A stretch of 64,000 bases of DNA from Massilia sp. BJB1822 (GCF_013369485.1 NZ_JABWEB010000022.1:1-64000), one strand, 5' to 3'. Positions 43,446 to 51,370 are shown, counted from the first letter of the stretch. Notes: a model not told the origin generated them from the letters alone. Program-made: numbers and translations.

Positions 43446-45383
43446 TTACGCATCATTAATCAGTCCCTTTTCAAATTTCCCGCCTTGCTTACTGAAACGT
43501 TTCACCAAATGGTAATTTTTTCCATCTTTAAGTGAATCGGGCAAATCATTGTCCACTATAATCACTTGGCATTTCCTATTTTCTACTTTTGCTGAAGCAA
43601 TCACCTTTATTATCTGATTGAAGATACTTTCGTAAAGCTGAGGGTCCGAAACCTCAGTGTTATCATCGTCGGCCCGGTGGCGACCAATATTTTGACCCGG
43701 CGTATCAATCATTAAAAAAGTTGGCAAATTACACGCATGCTTTAACAAATACTGCAATCTAGCCACGAAGAGCGCAATCGATGTGATGGTTCTCACGCCG
43801 CCCGACGACGTATTGTAATAAGAAATATCTCTAAAATGTCCTGTGAATTTCTTGTCGAGATATACGCCATGCACTTTTTGCAACCCACTCTTTTGCATAT
43901 GCGAAACAAATAGTACAGTCAGCTCCTCAACCACTGCATCTAATCCGATTAAACCATCCTTGATGATCTTAATTGATCGGCGCAATTTCTCAATTAACGC
44001 TGATTTGAGTTCCAGTTTTGAACCAATATCAACAAATTTATTATAAATCGCCAGATTTTTTTCAGCCTCAGCAACTGTAATTTTCAACTGACTACGAGCA
44101 TCTTCGATCGCTTGGATAGAGGTCAGAAGCGGGGAAATACTGGCCAAGTTATTTTCATCAAAACTACGGCTTGCCTCTATTAGTCGAATTCGAAGTTTTT
44201 CTTTTTGATTGAGCAGCACTTTTTGCTCTTCGCGAAGATCCATCAATACTGTTTCGATTCCCGCAGTTCTATTTTTCAGCGATCGTAATTGGTGCTCAAT
44301 GTCATCATCTTCGATTGCCGAGGAATTTATTTCTATATCGCTTTGACACAGCGGACACGGGATATGGTCGTTCTTGGGTCTTGCGACGGAAATTATCTGC
44401 CGCGAAATCTTAGAAAGCTTTAGCGCCTTATAATCAAACTGATATGTATTATTAAGTTTCGCGAAGTTGCCATACTGATTTTCAATTTCTTTTAGTCGAC
44501 TATCAACAGCGAATATCTCGGCACGCATCGTTTTAATAGCCTCAGAAATCGTCTCGCCTACGTCACTCGAAAGAACGAAATCTTCCTTCAGATCCTTCAA
44601 ACTTTCATCAAGGACAGCCATTTTATCTTGGTATTGCTCGGCCTCTTCCTGCGAATGCTCAAAATTTCTTACATCAATCTTGACATCGCTTAAAAATTTA
44701 CGGATGAAACGCTCATTCTTTTCAAGCTCCCCAAACTCCGCCACTTCTCGGCCAAGTTCTGTATTTAAGGCGCTAAGCTCGTCATCATAAATGTTGAAAA
44801 CAAATTTCTGAACTTCGACATTTTTATTAAATACCACTGGTGATTGGTAATCCAAAAGGGCATCAGAACCAACGCGAGTCTGCTTCAAATACATCAATTT
44901 CATCAAATCACGAAAACTCAATCGATCTGAAGAAGAATCTTCTCGATATTTAGATTCTTTAATTAAAACCTTAGCAATTCCGAGATTCTCAAGAATGAAG
45001 TCAGAGACCCAGCCATCCGGGGCAAAAGTATCGCCAGGCGACACACCGACTATCAGTGGAAAATTTCGATCCCGTTCTTCAAAATAACCAGTATATATCC
45101 GTATTGGTGAACTAGCAGATAGAATTTCACGCTCAAAAGTGAAAATTTTACCATTTAAATTAACTTCCAAACAAGCGAGCCGCCCATTTGCCTTCATTTC
45201 ACCATAGAGCAAGCTATCATTTTTACCACCCAAACAATAATCAATAAGATTTAAAATACTGGACTTCCCAGAGTCCATATCGCCCCAAACTAGATTCAGC
45301 CCTTCCTGAAATCGAGCTTCATACTGCTTCACGACTCCCTGGATAATCAAACGAACAACTAACAGGTACGGACTAATTTCCAT
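43446..45383 (-). CDS. ABC-3C-type SMC/Rad50-like ATPase with zinc-hook-like coiled coil
   Basis: ATG 45383 follows GGAGGAATCA, giving 645 residues; seven further codons are open upstream. Walker A is 'GDMDSGKSS' (34-42). Two long coiled-coil arms flank a 'CPLC' knuckle (343-346), which is hook-like as in Rad50. A signature-like 'SSGGVRT' lies at 526-532, the Walker B strand 'FLMIDTPGQ' at about 556-564 (with Thr where most ABC ATPases have catalytic Glu), and 'QVIIVDND' is the last strand. This fits the ATPase of ABC-three-component systems (DUF3732-like, D-x-P-x-Q Walker B). It overlaps the middle-component gene by 11 bases, as the last gene of a three-gene operon. Confidence 0.8.
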   Translation of the reverse strand: MEISPYLLVVRLIIQGVVKQYEARFQEGLNLVWGDMDSGKSSILNLIDYCLGGKNDSLLYGEMKANGRLACLEVNLNGKIFTFEREILSASSPIRIYTGYFEERDRNFPLIVGVSPGDTFAPDGWVSDFILENLGIAKVLIKESKYREDSSSDRLSFRDLMKLMYLKQTRVGSDALLDYQSPVVFNKNVEVQKFVFNIYDDELSALNTELGREVAEFGELEKNERFIRKFLSDVKIDVRNFEHSQEEAEQYQDKMAVLDESLKDLKEDFVLSSDVGETISEAIKTMRAEIFAVDSRLKEIENQYGNFAKLNNTYQFDYKALKLSKISRQIISVARPKNDHIPCPLCQSDIEINSSAIEDDDIEHQLRSLKNRTAGIETVLMDLREEQKVLLNQKEKLRIRLIEASRSFDENNLASISPLLTSIQAIEDARSQLKITVAEAEKNLAIYNKFVDIGSKLELKSALIEKLRRSIKIIKDGLIGLDAVVEELTVLFVSHMQKSGLQKVHGVYLDKKFTGHFRDISYYNTSSGGVRTITSIALFVARLQYLLKHACNLPTFLMIDTPGQNIGRHRADDDNTEVSDPQLYESIFNQIIKVIASAKVENRKCQVIIVDNDLPDSLKDGKNYHLVKRFSKQGGKFEKGLINDA

Positions 45384-45858
45384 TGATTCCTCCAAGAACT
45401 GCACTAGACAATATATTCACTGACTTACTAAGTATGGGCTGCAAAGAATCAATTTCTCGCTCCCATCTATTCGACAAATCGTTATCTGGCAAAGTCAATT
45501 CATATCCCGTAGATAGGAAGACTTCCCCTTCCTTTTTCTCAAAATTTAAATAATTTTTTGATACCAAAAGTATGCATGTGCGAGAAAAATCCGTCACATC
45601 TAATGCTCCGCCGAATTCCAGGTTATCCTGGTAAAGAAGCTCTTCCAAATTCAGCACCGGCTGCGCACGGGAAAACCCTACTAAAATGTTTTGCAACAAT
45701 GATGGATTGCATAGTAAGAAGTCAACGAAAGCTGCCTTCTGCAATGGTACGCCGCCCTTGAATTTGGCATTCTTGCACAGAACTCGAATCGCGTTCCAAC
45801 GACGGAATGTTTTCAAGTGAAATTCTTCTCGATAATCGATCAGGCCGAAGTTATTCAT
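45373..45858 (-). CDS. ABC-3C middle component-like protein
   Basis: The 161-residue protein begins 'MNNFGLIDYREEFHLKTFRRWNAIRVLCKNA' and then has 'LQKAAFVDFLLCNPSLLQNILVGFSR', which looks like the winged-helix-type core of ABC-3C middle components (conserved D-x-L-L...P-x-L-L). Three beta-strand-like segments follow ('SRTCILLVSKNYLNFEKKEGEVFLSTGYELTL'). Its ATG overlaps the upstream effector stop by four bases (ATGA) and its end overlaps the ATPase start, so all three are translationally coupled. Identification rests on position and pattern rather than a search; as a single protein it would be called hypothetical. Confidence 0.65.
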   Translation of the reverse strand: MNNFGLIDYREEFHLKTFRRWNAIRVLCKNAKFKGGVPLQKAAFVDFLLCNPSLLQNILVGFSRAQPVLNLEELLYQDNLEFGGALDVTDFSRTCILLVSKNYLNFEKKEGEVFLSTGYELTLPDNDLSNRWEREIDSLQPILSKSVNILSSAVLGGINGN

Positions 45859-47048
45859 AGCATTTTCGTTTGAATGGCATTGAAGTCAGTAGTGTCACTC
45901 CAAACAACGTCGTCGCGCAAATTATTAGCAAGTTGATGCAAAAGACCTTTTTTATGCAAAAAATTTATATAATCAGCAGTAGCCTTCAGGACTCCTGAAT
46001 CTTGTGCGGTAATTTCTGCATGTACTTCTGCAAATATTTCATTAGGCGTCAATTTCTTCACATTACATGCGTTATATTTTTGTTGGTACAGGCTCAACAC
46101 TTTCGCTTGAATCGATTGCAACTCTTTCATATCTTTTTTGTTGGCAGCTTTTGATATTATTTCCGCATTGAAAAAGCAGTTTTTTGCGTCAGACATCCCT
46201 TTATCACCAATGTCGCAAACGATCATCTTTAATACAAATATTTCCTTATCGTAATCAGGCTTGGATAACAAGCCAGTACCATTTGCAACGACATGCATAA
46301 ACTTCTTATAGCTATAATCTGTAAGGAACTTCTGTACTGCGACATAGGACAAATCTGATGATGAGAATGGTTTGCAAATGGAAGTGTGATCATGATCGAC
46401 GATTACACGACTCGCCCTGGGGACGGTAAACGGCAACGCACTTTCTTTGGCTACGCATTCGTCATGCTGTGCAATCATGTAAAGACTGGCCGGAAGATTT
46501 GCTTTTTGGTCCGTCCATTTGTTGTTCAATCCATCACAATATTCTGAAAGGGGTGTGAGTTCTTTGACATTAACATTATTTGCCGGACCCAAAATTAAGG
46601 CACTAAGCGCCCCCTTATGTGGAACTGCCATCGACACATATCCTACCGGCTTCGGCCCATGCCCTGGCTCATAGTTGAGAATATGGTCTTTAACTATTAG
46701 CCCCCCCATGCTATGGCCGATGAGGATTACCTCATCAAAATCACCAAGTTGCAAGCTGAGAAAAGTGGCTAATTGCTCGCTTAGCTGTGCAATTGGCTTG
46801 TTTACTTTAACCCTCCCCGTTACTCCAGGAATTCGATTGACAAGGGGGATTGCCTTTAGTATTTTTTGAAACTTTGCCGAAGAAAAGAAATCGACGAGCT
46901 TGGTAAAGTAAGAAAACTCAAAGAACTCAAATTCCGCATCGAGTTTTGCATCAGTTTTTAATAACGTAGAGAACTTTACTTCCCCGGAGTTTTTCCAAGT
47001 TTCCTCTCCGCCGGTAAACCCATGAACAAAGACGACTGCTGTTTTCAT
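45855..47048 (-). CDS. Lipase-like alpha/beta-hydrolase effector of ABC-3C system
   Basis: The 397-residue, two-part protein has an N-terminal DUF676/PGAP1-like hydrolase fold. 'AVVFVHGFTGGEETW' supplies the oxyanion region, 'FDEVILIGHSMGGLIVKDHIL' the nucleophile Ser113, a likely Asp196 lies in 'MIAQHDECV', and 'VIVDHDHTSICKP' the histidine (219 or 221). The H-x-S-I-C-K-P ending is common in lipase domains fused to conflict-system proteins. Residues from about 250 on form a separate helical region ('PNEIFAEVHAEITAQDSGVLKATADYINFLHKKGLLHQL') fitting the C-terminal docking region of ABC-3C effectors. First gene of the operon, probably attacking membrane lipid or an ester/peptide bond once triggered. 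Confidence 0.75.
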   Translation of the reverse strand: MKTAVVFVHGFTGGEETWKNSGEVKFSTLLKTDAKLDAEFEFFEFSYFTKLVDFFSSAKFQKILKAIPLVNRIPGVTGRVKVNKPIAQLSEQLATFLSLQLGDFDEVILIGHSMGGLIVKDHILNYEPGHGPKPVGYVSMAVPHKGALSALILGPANNVNVKELTPLSEYCDGLNNKWTDQKANLPASLYMIAQHDECVAKESALPFTVPRASRVIVDHDHTSICKPFSSSDLSYVAVQKFLTDYSYKKFMHVVANGTGLLSKPDYDKEIFVLKMIVCDIGDKGMSDAKNCFFNAEIISKAANKKDMKELQSIQAKVLSLYQQKYNACNVKKLTPNEIFAEVHAEITAQDSGVLKATADYINFLHKKGLLHQLANNLRDDVVWSDTTDFNAIQTKML

Positions 47049-47372
47049 TTTTTCCTCTAACGTACATTGCCGATGTCATCACATCTTCCCTCCCTAGCTT
47101 ACATGATTACATCATGGAAATTTCTCTCCAAATGTAACGTCGTTACTGTTGAATTTACCTGATTACGTCTTTACCTCAGGATGGCCCACGTCGGACAAGG
47201 TCGCGTCCTGATGGCTTCCGCTGTCAATCGAGGTACTATTGCATACAAGTCGGCGTGGCGATTGAACCGGAATCATTCCACACTCGGCTAATTTGCGCTA
47301 ATCTGCTCAGGCAAGTCGAGCTGATGTGCTCATGTTCGGCCACGCCAGCACACGTTCTCCCTAAAGGTATCG
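47049..47372. other. 324-base divergent promoter region in the island
   Basis: It separates the lipase/ABC-3C operon (minus) from the protease gene (plus), so both promoters should be here. AT-rich patches lie near 47100-47160. No gene, repeat or RNA was recognised. Confidence 0.5.
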
Positions 47373-48164
47373 ATGACAGAACTCACAACTTACTCAATAT
47401 CGATTCCCGTTCATATAGCAGATGAACGGGAAGGCCAACTATATCCGGGGAAATCGGCAGTACTTGGTACGGCATTTCCTATTGGTGACGCGTTCCTGCT
47501 CACTGCCGGTCATGTCGCGAGAGAATTAAATGAAGCGAAATCAAGCAATCGCGGGCAGCCAGCTGTTGGACTCTTTCATCCCGAATCTTTTTGCCAGATC
47601 CTAGTTCGCATTGTAGAGACTGAAATATTAGAAGGTGACATTGGGGTACTCAGAGTTGAATTCTCTGAGCTAAGTCAAAAAACATGGCTATTCCCACTTC
47701 ACTGGACCTTACGATTCGTGAACCTAGGGTCGCCCGTGCGAACTCCCGGCTATGCTTATGCTGACCACACTGTGGGGGATGAGCATTTCATCATCCAAAG
47801 GTCGTTCCAAGGTTCCATAGTTTCACAAATTGGAAAATATATACCAAATGGGATGAAAGGAATTCCGTTCGGAGTTTATGAGACCTCCTTCGCCTCACCG
47901 AGGGGTCATTCAGGCGCGCCACTGCTACTAGGGAACGGGCGAGTTATCGGAATTGTTATCGGAAACAGCAAATCGCGAATGCTCATTCTTGACGCAGAAG
48001 AAGTGAGCACTGACGGTCAGACCACAACTTTAATCGAGCAGTACGAATCACTAGCGCTAGGAATTTCGGTTGAGGCAAAATTCATTTTAAACCTGCACTC
48101 CAAGCTCTTAGGCAAAACAATACAATCCTGGCTTGAAAGCAAGGACCTTATTCACAAAGATTAA
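47373..48164 (+). CDS. Trypsin-like serine protease (cytoplasmic)
   Basis: The 263-residue chymotrypsin-fold protease has His47 in 'DAFLLTAGHVAREL', Asp89 in 'ILEGDIGVLRVEF' and Ser180 in 'ASPRGHSGAPLLLGNGRVIGIVIG'. The triad order and the G-H-S-G-A-P-L elbow are intact. There is no signal peptide or membrane helix, so it acts in the cytoplasm, as do many proteases in bacterial conflict modules. AAAGGTATCG precedes ATG. It is divergent from the ABC-3C-like operon. Codon use is AT-biased like that operon, suggesting they arrived together. Whether it is a fourth component or an independent system is unknown. Confidence 0.85.
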   Translation: MTELTTYSISIPVHIADEREGQLYPGKSAVLGTAFPIGDAFLLTAGHVARELNEAKSSNRGQPAVGLFHPESFCQILVRIVETEILEGDIGVLRVEFSELSQKTWLFPLHWTLRFVNLGSPVRTPGYAYADHTVGDEHFIIQRSFQGSIVSQIGKYIPNGMKGIPFGVYETSFASPRGHSGAPLLLGNGRVIGIVIGNSKSRMLILDAEEVSTDGQTTTLIEQYESLALGISVEAKFILNLHSKLLGKTIQSWLESKDLIHKD

Positions 48165-48185
48165 TGCTCACTACTTCTTTTAGTT

Positions 48186-48201
48186 TTTCTAACGTTGGAA
48201 A
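48186..48201. repeat. Near-palindrome, copy 1 of a pair
   Basis: TTTCTAACGTTGGAAA differs by one base from the perfect palindrome at 48294-48309. The similarity extends rightwards over about 12 more bases (ATTCGAGC... versus ATTCAAGC...). The copies are 108 bases apart in DNA with no recognisable gene. Confidence 0.7.
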
Positions 48202-48293
48202 TTCGAGCAACACGTATTTGATGCATGGACATGCAAAGAGCCATATAGGATAAAGATGCATGGAGGTTAATTCGCGGCGCCTACAGCCTCTGT

Positions 48294-48309
48294 TTTCCAA
48301 CGTTGGAAA
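48294..48309. repeat. Perfect 16-base palindrome, copy 2 of a pair
   Basis: TTTCCAACGTTGGAAA is fully self-complementary. It lies just beyond the end of the decayed antitoxin gene, where its toxin partner would be expected, and repeats the element at 48186-48201 in direct orientation. Confidence 0.7.
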
Positions 48310-48326
48310 TTCAAGCCACGCCGGCT

Positions 48327-48527
48327 TCACGGCTTATTATTCGATCGTTGTTCTTCGCGTTTGGTCGCAATGATGGCACGCATACGGGCCATTGCTTAGT
48401 CGTGAGGGATGCTGGGGCGAGGGTCGTCGATGGCTTTCTGCACTTGGGAGCGGAACCAGCGGTCGTATGCCTCCGCTTCTGTAGCGGTGGCATACCCGCA
48501 TTCAATGGGGGAGAGATCATCGTTCAT
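48327..48527 (-). pseudogene. Decayed RelB-like antitoxin, paralogue of the 10.4-kb antitoxin
   Basis: Reading from ATG 48527 gives 'MNDDLSPIECGYATATEAEAYDRWFRSQ', then 'IPHD', a TAA at codon 44 (48396-48398), then 'AMARMRAIIATKREEQRS' in the same frame to a stop at 48327. It aligns without gaps over most of its length to the intact antitoxin at 10405-10608 (L-S-P-I-E, A-T, E-A-x-A-Y-D-R-W, P-x-I-P-H-D, A-M-A). In the intact gene codon 44 is Val; here it is a stop. No toxin follows; instead there is a palindrome. It is a remnant of a second toxin-antitoxin locus. Confidence 0.8.
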
Positions 48528-48706
48528 GCCTCAAAGGTTACACCAAAGAGATAACCCATCCAACATTCAGTGTCAGATACTGTCTCGATTTTCAAGTGTT
48601 CTACTTGGACCTGTAGCTAGGCCGGCACCACAGGTAGGTTCCGTCTCTTTGCGGCCGCTCAATTCTCTTGGAAGAGTCGCCTTGCCCCTAGAAACTTCAC
48701 TATGGC

Positions 48707-49449
48707 CTACGACCTCGATATATCTTTCGACATTGCAGTTAGCACAACTCGAACAGCCGCATCAGAATCCACCTCTCCGTCAACGCACTCAAGGAAATGC
48801 AGCTGTTCGGTATGGTTCGTCGCGATGTCTTCCAAAAGAAGCTTATTCGACCGATCAATTAGTCCCATGGAGGAACCGACAATTTCGATATAGTCGGTTT
48901 GATAGCGAGTATGAGGGTGCACCCACTGAAGGGACGCAAGCTCCGCTTTGCTTGATTCATCAAGTAGTTTCAGCCCCAGCGAAGTCGCCTCTTGTAAATC
49001 CTTCGGAAAAACTCTTTGCATATTCAGCAACCTTTGCTTTGGGCGGGCATTGCAGTCGTTTCAGTCCAGCCTCTTGCTTGCCGAGCGGGGAGCGCTGGCT
49101 GACGCCCGCACTGTCGTCCGCTCGTGCGTGGAGTCGGTAGTGACTTTGTCCGTGCTCAGAGTTTCCCCAGATTTGCCAGCGAGGCTTGTTGAAGACCACG
49201 ACGCACACCGTTTCCCGAGAACATGTGCCTCTGACATGTTCTCGGCTGGCAAATCAAAAAGCATTTTCATGCCAAGACGATTTATCCGATCTGCAAGTCG
49301 AATTTCGGCTTGAATTCATCGCGAACTTGCGCGATCCAGCCATCAAGTTCTGACGCCAAGAAACCGATTTCGTTAAATTTAGTCATGTTTGGACAAGATA
49401 TGTTTGCTTTCTCAATTGCCGCGCGAATTTCACATCGACCTATAACCAT
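48707..49449 (-). pseudogene. Scrambled remnant of a DUF5677-like gene (outer pieces)
   Basis: The minus strand holds three protein-like pieces in different frames. Piece one starts at 49449 or 49386 ('MTKFNEIGFLASELDGWIAQVRDEF', stop 49282). Piece two is frame-shifted ('IRLADRINRLGMKMLFDLP', then 'AENMSEAHVLG', to about 49205). Piece three is at 49030-48707 ('FPKDLQEATSLGLKLLDESS...YRQTDY'-like order ending 'VRVVLTAMSKDISRS'). Read in order they look like the two ends of one gene whose core is found on the opposite strand (next entry). The last piece alone could be a real gene of about 104 residues with a weak ribosome site (AAAGG). No function can be assigned. Confidence 0.35.
48948..49313 (+). 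pseudogene. DUF5677-like core fragment on the opposite strand
   Basis: From about 49040 to 49210 the plus strand reads 'RALQSFQSSLLLAERGALA' followed by 'DARTVVRSCVESVVTLSVL' and 'LPARLVEDHDAHR'. This helical pattern (L-x-E-x-G-x-x-x-D-A-x-x-x-x-R-S-x-x-E) is that of DUF5677-type proteins. The sequence on either side in this frame is not protein-like, and a one-base shift at about 49045 would join 'LFAYSATFALG' to it. It is therefore a fragment, possibly inverted with respect to the minus-strand pieces flanking it. An 11-base inverted repeat (CGAGAACATGT, 49216-49226 and 49234-49244) lies at its right edge. Confidence 0.35.
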
Positions 49450-49481
49450 ACAACATCAGCCGCAAGTTCAACCGGTTCCTA

Positions 49482-50480
49482 TCACGCTGGGCGAAGCGGT
49501 GCTTCCTGCATCTTGGCAATCTGCTCCCGCAGCTCAAGTATGCGATCCTGCCAGTAGCGTACAGTACCGAACCAAGGGAACGCAGTTGGGAATGCAGGGT
49601 CCGGCCAGCGGCGGGCAATCCAGGCGCTATAGTGAAGCAAGCGCAAGGTCCGCAATGCCTCCATCAGATGCAGCTCCCGGTCATCGAATTCGCGGAAAGT
49701 CTCATAGCCACGCAGAAGTGCAGCGAGCTGCTTGCGCGCATCGGTTTCATCGCCCGATAACAGCATCCACAGGTCTTGTATGGCCGGTCCCGAACGGCTA
49801 TCGTCAAAGTCGACAAAATGGGGGCCGTCATCGGTCCACAAAACGTTCCCGGCATGGCAGTCGCCGTGAAGCCGCAACATCTGAACATCGCCCGCGCGTT
49901 GATACGCGCTGCTGACGGCGTCCAGCGCCTGGTCTGCGACGCTGATCCAGGCAGTCCGCAATTCTTCTGGCAACCAACTGCCGTCGACAAGAAATTGGCG
50001 CGACGCAAAACCAAAACTTTGGATATCGAGAGCGGGGCGTTCCTGATAGACGCTGGCCGCGCCGACGGCGTGAATGCGGCCGAGGAAGCGCCCCATCCAC
50101 TCAAGCGTGCCCTCCCGGTCCAACTCCGGCGCCCGGCCGCCGCGTTTCATGAAGACGGCAAACCGGTGCCCCTCAAAATGGTGCAGGGTGCGCTCATTAA
50201 AACTTAAAGGCGGGACAACCGGAATCTCATCCCCGGCCAAATCCAGCGTAAACCTGTGCTCTTCAAGGATGGCCGCATCGCTCCAGCGCCCGGGCCGATA
50301 AAACTTGACCACGTACTGCTTGCTGTCCTCGCTCCATACCTGATAGACGCGATTTTCGAAACTGTTCAACTGATGAAGGCGGCCATCGCAGGCGATCCCC
50401 AGGCTTTCTATCGCGCTGAACATGCACTCGGGAGTCAGGTCGGCATATGGTGTTTCGATATTTTCTTGTTTGATATCCAC
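49482..50480 (-). CDS. srkA: Stress-response kinase A (SrkA/YihE-like)
   Basis: The roughly 332-residue aminoglycoside-phosphotransferase-fold Ser/Thr kinase is involved in envelope/oxidative stress survival in E. coli. It contains 'LNSFENRVYQVWSEDSKQYVVKFYRPGRW' (ATP-binding Lys), 'QMLRLHGDCHAGNVLW' (the H-G-D-x-H-x-x-N catalytic loop) and 'PHFVDFDDSRSGPAIQDLWMLLSGD' (metal-binding D-x-D). GTG 50480 begins near the conserved 'TPYADLTPE' start; the frame extends to TTG 50519 without a ribosome site, so the start is uncertain. It marks the return to backbone sequence at the right edge of the island. Confidence 0.88.
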   Translation of the reverse strand: MDIKQENIETPYADLTPECMFSAIESLGIACDGRLHQLNSFENRVYQVWSEDSKQYVVKFYRPGRWSDAAILEEHRFTLDLAGDEIPVVPPLSFNERTLHHFEGHRFAVFMKRGGRAPELDREGTLEWMGRFLGRIHAVGAASVYQERPALDIQSFGFASRQFLVDGSWLPEELRTAWISVADQALDAVSSAYQRAGDVQMLRLHGDCHAGNVLWTDDGPHFVDFDDSRSGPAIQDLWMLLSGDETDARKQLAALLRGYETFREFDDRELHLMEALRTLRLLHYSAWIARRWPDPAFPTAFPWFGTVRYWQDRILELREQIAKMQEAPLRPA

Positions 50481-50625
50481 GGGAGAGTCACTTGATAACG
50501 TTGGCCGCGCACCCGGCAAAAGGATGGGAGGCCGGGGGAATTCCGCATGCCGCCACGGTAAAGGTGGGAAAGGGGGCGGCGACAGCGTATACTAGCGCCT
50601 TCCATCAAAATACAGAGCAAAAACC

Positions 50626-51315
50626 ATGCAACTCGACCAGCCCCTGAGCGAAAAAGAATTCGACGAACTCGACCAGTTCCTGCTGAGCGACCGCAGCCCT
50701 GAAGACTCCATGACCATGGACCATCTGCACGGCTACCTGACGGCCATCGCCATCGGCCCGGAAACCATCATGCCGGCCGAATGGCTGCCGCGCGTGTGGG
50801 GCGAAGACGGCAAGCAAGCGCCCAAATTCAAGAACGGCAAGGAAGAAGAACGCATCGTCAACCTGATCATGCGCTTCATGAACGAAGTGCTGGTGACGTT
50901 TGAAGTCGCACCGAAAGAATTCGAACCGCTGTTCGTCGAGCACGAACACGAAGGCCAGACCCTGATCGATGCCGAAGCCTGGTGCTGGGGCTTCTGGGAA
51001 GGCATGGAGCTGCGTTCCGGCTCCTGGGACGAGATCTGGGATTCCGAAATCGCCGACCTAATGCAGCCGATCTACCTGCTGGGCGCCGATGAAATCAAGG
51101 AAGAAGAACTGCCCCTGGTCGAAGATCCGCACAAGGCGCATAAACTGGCGCTGGACCTGGAAGCCAATCTGCCGACCATCCACAAATTCTGGGTACCGCG
51201 CCGCAAGGCCGGCGTCAGCACCGTCAAGCGCGAAGACCCCAAAGTCGGCCGCAACGACGATTGCCCCTGCGGCAGCGGCAAAAAATACAAGAAATGCCAC
51301 GGCGCCGACGTCTGA
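50626..51315 (+). CDS. UPF0149/YecA-like protein with C-terminal SEC-C motif
   Basis: The 229-residue protein has an N-terminal UPF0149 helical domain ('LDQFLLSDRSPEDSMTMDHLHGYLTAIAIGP', 'AWCWGFWEGMELRS') and ends with a SEC-C zinc-binding motif 'GRNDDCPCGSGKKYKKCHG', as in SecA C-termini. Such proteins are thought to work with the Sec/ribosome machinery or as zinc chaperones; the exact role is open. ATG follows 'AGAGCAAAAACC', which is a modest site. Confidence 0.9.
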   Translation: MQLDQPLSEKEFDELDQFLLSDRSPEDSMTMDHLHGYLTAIAIGPETIMPAEWLPRVWGEDGKQAPKFKNGKEEERIVNLIMRFMNEVLVTFEVAPKEFEPLFVEHEHEGQTLIDAEAWCWGFWEGMELRSGSWDEIWDSEIADLMQPIYLLGADEIKEEELPLVEDPHKAHKLALDLEANLPTIHKFWVPRRKAGVSTVKREDPKVGRNDDCPCGSGKKYKKCHGADV

Positions 51316-51335
51316 CCCTTTGACGCAGCAAAAAA

Positions 51336-51370
51336 AATGTCCCCCTGGCGGTCGACGCCAGGGGGACATT
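51336..51370. terminator. AATGTC-type inverted repeat acting as bidirectional terminator
   Basis: The perfect 15-base arms AATGTCCCCCTGGCG and complement have a 5-base loop, A-run to the left and T-run to the right, between the convergent SEC-C and orn genes. The AATGTC ends and CCCTGG segment are shared with the repeats at 39639-39761, so this is a third member of the family. Confidence 0.9.

Noticed and set aside
47049..47372. A small RNA or extra gene between the lipase operon and the protease.
   Set aside because: No terminator hairpin, promoter pair or coding pattern strong enough was seen; it is better explained as a divergent promoter region.
48185..48320. Possible two-unit CRISPR array or integron attC sites from the repeated AACGTTGG block.
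   Set aside because: There are only two copies, a spacer of 92 bases, no cas genes or integrase, and no attC-type core/inverse-core pairing was found.
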